DNA of 64,000 nucleotides, from contig JBBDHG010000009.1 in the NCBI GenBank assembly GCA_037951165.1, positions 14,782,501 through 14,846,500 of the forward strand, written 5' to 3'. The notes below the pieces were generated by a model. That model was not told where the DNA came from. It saw only the letters and a program-made list of their open reading frames with translations, and did not search any database. A program made the position numbers and the translations under genes. Positions 56,913 to 64,000 of the stretch are shown piece by piece (within the stretch, counting starts at the first letter, position 1; each line of letters starts with the position of its first letter). Origin of the DNA: Lophius americanus. Its lineage: Eukaryota; Chordata; Actinopteri; Lophiiformes; Lophiidae.

Positions 56913-57444
56913 AATCTGCTGAGATTTCTGACAGTACAGAAATAACCTTCTCTGCTTCATTTACTCCTGTTTGATTGTTGAACACTGGAGCAAAATGGTA
57001 GGAAAAGCTTTTTGTTTTAAATTCTTTATAGTTAATTTTTGGCAAGATTAAAATAATGCCTAAGTAATATTTTCCCTCAAAAAAAACACAAGGCTCTCTA
57101 AATATTTTAGCATTTTAGCACCTGACTCATAAGTCAAAAAATCTTTCAGTCAAAAAAATGTTTTTCTCCCAGGGTTTATTATTCTGCATATCTCTTTCGA
57201 TTTTAACTGATTTTCGAATTTTTAATTTGTATTTGCTGCATATGGAGGTTTGAGTAACTACATTGATAAGACTTTGCACTTTGCTTCAATATTCAGCAAT
57301 TGCACAATGTTTAAGAGTGCGTGCAATTCTCAGACAATCGTCCAAACATTTCATGAGTTTGATGCAATACTTTCAGATTGACAGCAAAGATCAGTTGGGT
57401 TTCTACCTCAACATATTTGCCCCTTTAATCCAAATCTAATAAAA

Positions 57445-57840
57445 TATTAATAACACATTTAATTTATAATGCACTTTACATTTGGATCAAATCTCAAAGT
57501 GCTACAAGGTAAAAGCAGATAAAAGCATCAATAAAATATATAATAATAACTATATAAAAACAAGACCAAAAAGCAGCAATGTTAATATAAAATCATAGGT
57601 TCTGATAAAAAGAAATTTTTTAAGTCCTTTTTTAAATGTGTCAGTCGTCTGTGGAGCCCTCAGATGGTCAGGGAGGGCATTCTGAGCGCATTTTGAGTCA
57701 CTGGTTGTTACAGAAAAATGTGAGTCATTTGATTGAACCTGTTTATAAAATGATCCAGTGGCAGCTAGTTTTTGTGAAAGAGTATTAGTAGTTGATACCA
57801 CAGGTCCAAGGGGCAACTGAGTAAGAGGCATTAACCATAT
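57445..57840 (-). mobile_element. LINE 3' end, inverted, with RT C-terminus
   Basis: The minus strand 57550-57831 encodes ALPDHLRAPQTTDTFKKGLK followed by KFLF, the reverse-transcriptase C-terminus, and then runs into the GCACTTTACATTTGGATCAA tail at 57468-57505. Confidence 0.75.
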
Positions 57841-58000
57841 TTTATTTTTATTTTATTTTATATTTTTATTATTTTTTTTTTATTTTTTTATTTTTTTATT
57901 TTTTTATTTTTTTATTTTTTTTTTTATTTTTATTTATTTTTTTATTTTTATTTTTATCTTTATTTTATTTTTTATTTTTTATTTTTTATTTTATTTTTTT
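57838..58000. repeat. (TTTTTA)n low-complexity tract
   Basis: About 160 bases of almost pure T and A, mostly T5-T8 runs separated by single A. It separates two inverted LINE tails. Confidence 0.95.
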
Positions 58001-58002
58001 AG

Positions 58003-58097
58003 TGATGCTTTTATCTGCTTTTGCTTTGTAGCACTTTGAGATTTGATCCAAATGTAAAGTGCATTATAAATTAAATGTATTATTATTATTATTATGG
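58003..58097 (+). mobile_element. LINE 3' tail, plus orientation, with (ATT)n
   Basis: GATGCTTTTATCTGCTTTTG, then GCACTTTGAGATTTGATCCA and (TTA)n: the inverted counterpart of 57445-57540. Confidence 0.75.
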
Positions 58098-58099
58098 CT

Positions 58100-60119
58100 A
58101 AAGAAATAACTTTTGATATTTTTTCTTGCTGAGGATATTAAAGGACTTAACACTGCCTTACAGCTAATAGCTAAAAACTGAAATAAATGATCCAAACTAA
58201 ATATTTGTTTCCGCTGTTGTCAGCATGAGGTCATTAAGATTGAGTGAGAGACTGTGAGTCAGCTGTCCATCTCTGCAGCCTCCCATTCAGCATGCAGGCC
58301 TTTAGACCCTCAGAGGCAGCACTGACAGAAAACTCATCACCACCATCTGCAACGCATCTGTCCAAACTGAAGCCTTATATACACATATAAAGCACACACT
58401 CACGCACACAAACACACACACACACACACACCCACACACAATATACAGAAAGGGATCGACAACCCTCTTAACTCCACCAAAGTATATTTGTTACTCATAT
58501 CGTTTTTTTGGCAGCTTTGCCCTGCAATGTCCCGCTCTGCTTTGGCGGCCTGGTCAGTTTACTCCTTCAGTGTTTATATTGAGCAACGCTCTATTTATAC
58601 AGGTGTTTGACGTAAGGAAAAACAGAAAAAAGCCTGAACGCTGGGAAGCCCTTAAACTGCCTTTGCTTGTATCTCTCATTAAAAAGTATGTCCAGTGGTT
58701 CAACTGTGGTTTTTTCAAATAAATGCCTTTTTTCAGAAGCTCCACTTCAGTGACCCGGTATTACAGTTAGTGAGAAACATGAAACATGTGCATTTGCAGG
58801 GTTTCTAACACTTCTCCTTAATTGGGAAATATCCCCAAGACTTCTCACTGATTGTTATGGCTGTGCTGTTGTTGTGGTCCAGCCCCTACAGATCTCTGGT
58901 GAACTACTGTTGGGACGTGGCTGAGACTTTATAAATAGAGTCTGGAGATCAGAGAGCTGAGAGATAAGCTTCATTTCAAGTTCCCTGACAAAATCTCTCA
59001 GTTATATTGTAGTGGTAAAGACGCTGGGATACAACGGATTTTAAAGCCATTACAATCCACATTATATAACAACAATAGATTAAGCTGTGCGTGACAAGAA
59101 GGTTTTTGTTTATATTAATAAACAATTACCACCTCACACTGCGGCTTCCCTTAAATATTTAGAGCATTTTAATGTCTTTATTTGTTTTGGTTTGCTAACC
59201 TCTAATTTTATTGTTGTAGTTCAGTTTTGTTGCTCTAATTAGCTTCCTATCCCGCTACAGAAGAAAATGTTTACAGAAGATTGCTCAATAAACCTATGTG
59301 TGTTACACACTCAGACTTAGTGACCAGCTTGTTTACACAGTGGGGCATTTATCAACTTAACAGCCAGATGTTTGCTTGAGGAGCTGGTGGAGACCAAAAA
59401 CAGAGCTAAAAATGAGAGTGAAAACTGGATTAAAAATCCAAAACATGTGGTTTAAAATTAATTCTGGATGTGTAAATACAGTCTATCTGTGTTTACAATT
59501 TATTCCCCTATGTGTCCAAATATATATTAACAAATGAATGTAAATGCAGCTCAGAGCGTTTAAAGACTAGAAGAGTTCATGCAGGTTCTGGTAAATGTGA
59601 GTGTTTTAGGTAGTTGTGAGTGAAATTATAATCAGTATTTGTTTTACTGCATGTAATTAGGTTTTGATAATCTGCTTATTTACAAACTTTGGGAACCAGA
59701 GAGCTGAACCTGGACAGAGAAGCCCTGAGCACTAATCTTTCTTACTTTCTTTGATAGCGGACATGTAAACACATCAGTATGATTGATGTTACCAGTGAAG
59801 GCTGCACTTATTAGCTACATTCATGTTTCTGCCACTATGCTGTTGCCTGATATTGTTTATTGACTGAACAGATCCCAGGATTGATCCCAGCTGTGCGTTA
59901 CTCTTGGGAGAAGTCATGCGTCAGCTCTGACAACTCTAAATTCTGCTTTACTGTATCCAATACAGGCCATCAAATACCTAAATCACTTGGTGTGAACACG
60001 TTTTCACACTTCGTAAAAAGCGTGTTGTAACTAGAGGTCAGTCTCTGTTAGTGATGGGGTGGGAATAAGGGGAGACAGAACAGACAGAAGTCTTCATTAT
60101 TTGTCGATGGGTAAAACAG
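58100..60119. other. intergenic region, nothing recognised
   Basis: About 2 kb with one (CA)n run (58400-58440). No repeat family or gene was identified. Confidence 0.5.
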
Positions 60120-60310
60120 ACGTGTTTTACCAAATCTGTTCCAAAGAACTGGAGTGATTTGGGGAAAGTTCAAATGTGTATTTCTGACACTATACGAAGG
60201 GCTTTGTCTTAAAAATATCATGCCATAATTTCTCGACCTTGGTATCGATTCATTCCAAATTTGAACACTTTAATTGCAATGTCCTTGGATCCTTATTTGG
60301 ATCTTTCTTG
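60120..60310 (+). repeat. dispersed repeat family A, copy 4 (partial)
   Basis: Keeps the GGAGTGATTTGGGGAAAG, CATAATTTCTCGA and CATTCCAAATTTG words in the order seen in copies 1 and 2. Runs into a Tc1-like fragment on its right. Confidence 0.45.
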
Positions 60311-60640
60311 ACTTCCTGAATGAGTTGTCGTCGTGGTCAGCATCAGAGGCATTTTGGAGGGTCAGCCAGCTCCGTGAGGGTTCGCTATCGTTCCTAGTCT
60401 TCTCCATTCGTACTTAATGTGTCTCACTTTGGACCTTTGGAGTGGCACAGCCTTAGAAATGTCTTTGTCACCTTTTTCCTCACCCCTAATCATCCCTCTT
60501 CTCTTCATGCCGTTGAAATGGTTTATTTAAGTGATGATGCGATTGAGCAAGGCTTGCAGTAATCATGTCTGGGTCTTTTTAGTCCAGCTAGATCATGTCA
60601 TGAATGCAGTTTGAGGGGAGAATCGTACAAAACAACTCTT
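60311..60640 (-). mobile_element. Tc1-like transposon fragment
   Basis: GATGAGTTGTCG-like, GGAGGGTCAGCCAGCTCC, TTTGGAGTGGCACAGCCTTA and GCAGTAATCATGTCTGGGTC follow the order of a common fish Tc1-like family and match the 7.2-7.5 kb copy. Confidence 0.6.
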
Positions 60641-61119
60641 TTGTGTAGCATATTGAATGGCCCGTGGCAGTACGGTCACATATATTCGATTTTCCATTCT
60701 TCTATTTAGTTTTCATTAAATCTCTCCTAGAACCAAATGTGTTTCATTCATACTGTTTCTTCCATGTTAAACCCACAACCAAACATTCCACATATGGAAA
60801 ATGAATGCATCAATTGTACAGAAAACAAGAATAGCCTTTTCCAGCTCTGTGTTTACAGCCTGGCATATGCTTCTAGTTTGTATTAGAATGCTGACATGAT
60901 GAGAGCCGTATCGGGAGAGAAAGCTCCCTGTGATGATGTAATTAGCCAAGACAGGATGTGCAGTAGAGGAAGCCCATAGCCCAGGGGACCCCATCCATGC
61001 AGTAATTTAATCACCTGACTTAAGTCTTCGGAGCGAGCGCTAACAGCCCTCACACAGCCGGAGAATCAAACAGAAAAGCATCAACTAGATCTCCTTATCC
61101 TTAAAAGCTATATTTGAAA

Positions 61120-61210
61120 TGGTGTGGACCGCCGTGGCCCGGGGTCGAGACACCGACCTCCAGATAATTGGACGACCGCTCTACAGACTGAGCGACCGTC
61201 ACCCCAAAAG
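61120..61210. repeat. short dispersed repeat with tRNA-like block
   Basis: GGGGTCGAGACACCGACCTC, CGACCGCTCTACAGACTGAG and CGACC resemble the B-box and end of a SINE or a reversed family D element. Too degenerate to be a tRNA gene. Confidence 0.4.
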
Positions 61211-61459
61211 CTTGATATCACTCCAAAAATGACTGGCAGACATTTTAAGGACTCCTCAGTCATTATAAAATTGATAATAGATATTTTGAAAATATTATCA
61301 AAATATTTTCAATATATAATATTCTTAAGTTCCTGTGTCACCTAACATCTATCGCCCACTGAAACAAGAAGGTATTATTCATCACTTATGAATTCCACTT
61401 CAAAGCTAGAAAAGTGAACCCAAAAATACAGTATGACGTAGGACTGGAACGATGCTTCC

Positions 61460-62105
61460 CTTACCTTTTAAGAGAGATAAGATAGGACATACCTTAAATC
61501 AGGAACAACAGGAATTTTGCAGTAGCGAGGTAAAACAGCAGAAACAATAATGGGGAACAATATCAATGTATCATGCAAATATAATCACAGGAGGTATAAA
61601 GTATGAGAATAAATAAGCAAGGAGATATAAATAAATACAAACACTATAGAGGAGGTACAAATATGTGCTGTGAGTATATGCTAATATTGTCCGTATATAT
61701 CTAATGCGTTAGTGTATGGGGTGTATTACATAAATATGTAAAGTGTTGTTAATACCCCACAGGAATCATCCTTGACAGTTATTGGTGTTTTTGGTGTGTT
61801 TTTTTTTGGTGTCTTTGATGTCTGCTGCACGGGAGCCGTGCTGGTTGTAGAGTCTGACAGCTTGAGGATGGAAGGACCTGTGATACCGCTCTTTCACACA
61901 CTTGGCGTGAAGAACCCTGATACTGAAGGATCTCTCCAGAGATATCAGATTGACTGGAGTTATTGTCCAGCATGGATGACAGTTTTGCCATCATAGTCTT
62001 TTCTCCGACCACCTCCATTGGGTCGAGGTGACATGCCAAAATGGAGGTGGCCTTCTTAATCAGTTTGTCCAGTCTTTCGGCATCTCAGAGGCGGAAAGGT
62101 AATCA
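61460..62105 (-). mobile_element. LINE 3' end, inverted
   Basis: The minus strand at 61779-62100 encodes DRLDKLIKKAT-like sequence, then EKTMMAKLSSMLDN and a short RT C-terminus, typical of a common fish LINE. 61460-61700 has AAGATAGGACATACCTTAAA and AT-rich blocks of its 3' tail. Confidence 0.6.
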
Positions 62106-62109
62106 AAAG

Positions 62110-62826
62110 ATTTATTTATGGTGTGGCACAGATGTTAAAGGAAAAAGGTTTCCGTATTAAAATATTTTATTTTTCTTAATTATGTCCCTTGCGTAATAAT
62201 AAATAATTTGAATTAAATATCATGGGTATTGACAATAAAGCCACTTTTTGCATCTCATATTACTATTTTATAAAGGGTGCCATTATAAAAGGTGGTGTGG
62301 TTGGTTGAAACAAGTCCAGCTTGATTTAAAAAGGCTGGTTCAACTTATTTTGTAGTAGTAAAATAGCCCTTAAAAATTCAACAGGCAAAACAAAACTGGC
62401 TTTTCACGGACGAAATTCATTTTTATCATGTGCAAGGACTTAACATGATTTAATGAAAATGAATCCCAAGAATACATGTCGAGAGCAAACAATGTGAGAA
62501 GTAACAGGAATTTCAGTTTCCATCCCAGCTTGGACACCAAAACATGAGGACCGAAAGAGGTAACCGGATCATGTCAGGTCACGTCTGATCCAGTCAACTT
62601 GACTGGATCAGACTGGATCTGGATCTGGATCTGGTTAAGTTAAAAGTTAAGTTGTTGCATTCATGCCAGTAATATAATCGAGTTTATCTTGCAAACATGA
62701 AATGATTTCTTTAAGAAAGTACTTTAGAGTAAATCCTAACAAACAGCTGATCCCCCCTCTCTGAATGCTGATGAGCAGGTGGTCTGTGCCTTTTAGGGAC
62801 GGGGGGGATGTGTAACATGAGCGGGG
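62110..62826 (+). promoter_or_regulatory. fibin upstream region
   Basis: About 700 bases of non-repetitive, mostly AT-rich DNA directly before fibin. It holds a perfect 31-bp inverted repeat (62583-62613), a short CTGGAT tandem run after it, and an E-box CAGGTG near 62778. No TATA box was clear. The promoter role is inferred from position only. Confidence 0.35.
62583..62613. repeat. perfect inverted repeat upstream of fibin
   Basis: Arms of 15 bases (GTCTGATCCAGTCAA and its exact reverse complement) separated by one base, about 215 bp before the first fibin ATG. Confidence 0.9.
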
Positions 62827-63525
62827 ATGAAAACTGTGCGCTGGCTCCTGCTGCTGGGGCAGATGCTGTTCGCCACTGGCAGAGAGAGGAGGTGCATGAT
62901 GGTTCCCGTCCCTCTGCTGCTCATCCTGGTCTCATCGGTACCGCTCGGCAGGGCGGCCTACAGCGGACCCCTCCAAGCAGAGATCTCAAATGGAACCTTC
63001 CATCACTTCTTCGTTCCGGACGGGCATTACGATGAGACTGAAGACCTGGAGGAGTGCCAGATGCTGTTTAAGTTCTCGGATGTGTATCCGTGTGGGGCGG
63101 CGGAGGAGAGGGACTCCGGGGTGCAGGACGACTTTATCATAAGTAAGCTACAGGCGGAGGACGCGGCGCGGCTGCTGGAGGGCATCGGCCGGACCGTGAC
63201 GCACGACCTGGACGGAGAGGACACGTACGGAAAGTTCCTCCAGCGGGAGATCGGCCAGATCGGCGAGGCTTTCTCGAGCGTTGACAAATCTCTGGTGGAG
63301 CTGGAGGTGAAGTTCAAACAGAGTCAAGAAACGGAGCTGAGAGAAGAGCAACAGTTGAACGGCTACGTCATGAAGCAAGTGAATGACGTCAGAGACAGTC
63401 TAAGGGCAACGACGGACATCGCTGCAGGCCTGAAAGACAGACACGAGCTGCTGTCCCTCATCATCCGCAGTCATGGAACCAGACTGAACCGCCTAAAGAC
63501 AGAGTATCTCCTTGCTGGCACCTAG
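62827..63525 (+). CDS. fibin: fibin, fin bud initiation factor, secreted protein, single exon
   Basis: Fibin is a small secreted protein first described in zebrafish as required for pectoral fin bud initiation. The open frame has 232 codons; human FIBIN has about 211 residues. Matching blocks in order are SNGTFHHFFVPDGHYDE, a cysteine pair region (CQMLF ... YPCG), LDGEDTYGKFLQREIGQIGE, SVDKSLVELEVKFKQ and the C-terminal LIIRSHGTRLNRLKTEYL. The protein is mostly helical, with a likely coiled coil in the second half. The first Met gives an N-terminus longer than usual. Met codons at 62896 and 62899 precede a clean signal peptide (VPVPLLLILVSSVPLGRA), and the 62899 ATG has A at -3 and G at +4, giving 209 and 208 residues. 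Either start is possible; I favour the inner one. Linkage to ano3 is conserved with tetrapods. Confidence 0.94.
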   Translation: MKTVRWLLLLGQMLFATGRERRCMMVPVPLLLILVSSVPLGRAAYSGPLQAEISNGTFHHFFVPDGHYDETEDLEECQMLFKFSDVYPCGAAEERDSGVQDDFIISKLQAEDAARLLEGIGRTVTHDLDGEDTYGKFLQREIGQIGEAFSSVDKSLVELEVKFKQSQETELREEQQLNGYVMKQVNDVRDSLRATTDIAAGLKDRHELLSLIIRSHGTRLNRLKTEYLLAGT

Positions 63526-63954
63526 TGGGTCCTACAGATAGTGTGTGAGAGTGTGTGTGTGTGTGTGTGGATTGAGGTCACTAGGGCTTATAGGGTTGTA
63601 TCAAGGTCAGCGATTTGGTTATGGTGAGGGTTAGTTATCAGAAAACAATATAGGTCTTTGTAAGTTCCCTAAAAGTTCATTCTTCGAGTGTGTGTGCATG
63701 TGTGTGTATGAGATAGAGACAGACAGCAAACAATTGGAAAGTTTATTGTGGTTTCTGAATATCCTTTCTTAGATATCTCTGACCCTTGATTAGACAAATT
63801 CCTTGGACACCTCATGAAAAAGAAGCTGGACCACAAACATCGACATATTCCTCTGAGTCAGGAGAAAAAATGGAAATGTAGACCTAATTTCCATCTGCAC
63901 AGAACCTCTGAGGGGTACATTCATGTAGAATGTGACTCTAACAGCCTTTTAATC

Positions 63955-63960
63955 AATAAA
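63955..63960 (+). terminator. fibin poly(A) signal AATAAA
   Basis: AATAAA lies 430 nt after the fibin stop, giving a compact 3' UTR that includes a (TG)n run at about 63548-63570. No other gene lies between the stop and this site. Confidence 0.6.
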
Positions 63961-64000
63961 ATATTTGATTTTGGTTTAAATTATGTTGTTAATATGATCT

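Noticed and set aside
61127..61205. tRNA-like sequence
   Set aside because: It has a GGGGTCGAGAC-type block but no foldable acceptor, D and anticodon arms; more likely a repeat fragment.
63027..63378. Minus-strand open frames within fibin
   Set aside because: Antisense shadows of the fibin coding region.

Overview
This window is vertebrate nuclear DNA, almost certainly from a teleost fish. It holds short spliced exons with canonical GT/AG introns, long AT-rich introns, (CA)n, (GATG)n and (TAA)n microsatellites, many degenerate Tc1-like transposons and L2/CR1-type LINE fragments, and several short repeat families that look typical of fish. There is no bacterial-style operon, CRISPR array, tRNA or rRNA that I can support.

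Two protein genes are present, both on the + strand. (1) ano3 (anoctamin-3, TMEM16C) fills about 2.5-43.3 kb. I could trace 25 coding exons, from the start ATG at 2508 to the TAG ending at 43305. All splice phases agree and there is no internal stop. The joined coding sequence is 2877 nt (958 codons plus stop). The protein matches remembered anoctamin-3 from end to end, and the six calcium-coordinating residues of the TMEM16 family are all present. One short exon of about 42 nt, expected between 23314 and 27364, was not found. (2) fibin (fin bud initiation factor), a single-exon gene for a small secreted protein, lies at 62827-63525 with a poly(A) signal at 63955. ANO3 and FIBIN are neighbours in tetrapods too, which supports both calls. 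The genes between them in human (SLC5A12, and MUC15 within ANO3) were not seen here.

Layout: 1-2000, upstream repeats and a microsatellite; 2000-2507, probable promoter and 5' UTR; 2554-18007, a 15.5-kb first intron with Tc1-like and LINE relics; 18008-43305, the remaining ano3 exons; 43306-46980, repeat-poor DNA that probably includes the ano3 3' UTR; 46985-62100, an intergenic repeat patchwork (L2 end, two Tc1 copies, inverted LINE tails, another LINE end); 62100-64000, fibin with its upstream and 3' regions.

The genes are not known to act in one pathway: ano3 encodes a membrane protein of the scramblase/channel family and fibin a secreted developmental factor. No new multi-gene system is visible. 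The most useful leads are the missing ano3 micro-exon, a tandem CAGCAG acceptor, an intact hAT-type MITE with an 8-bp target duplication, a dispersed repeat family with at least four copies, and three perfect inverted repeats, one just upstream of fibin.
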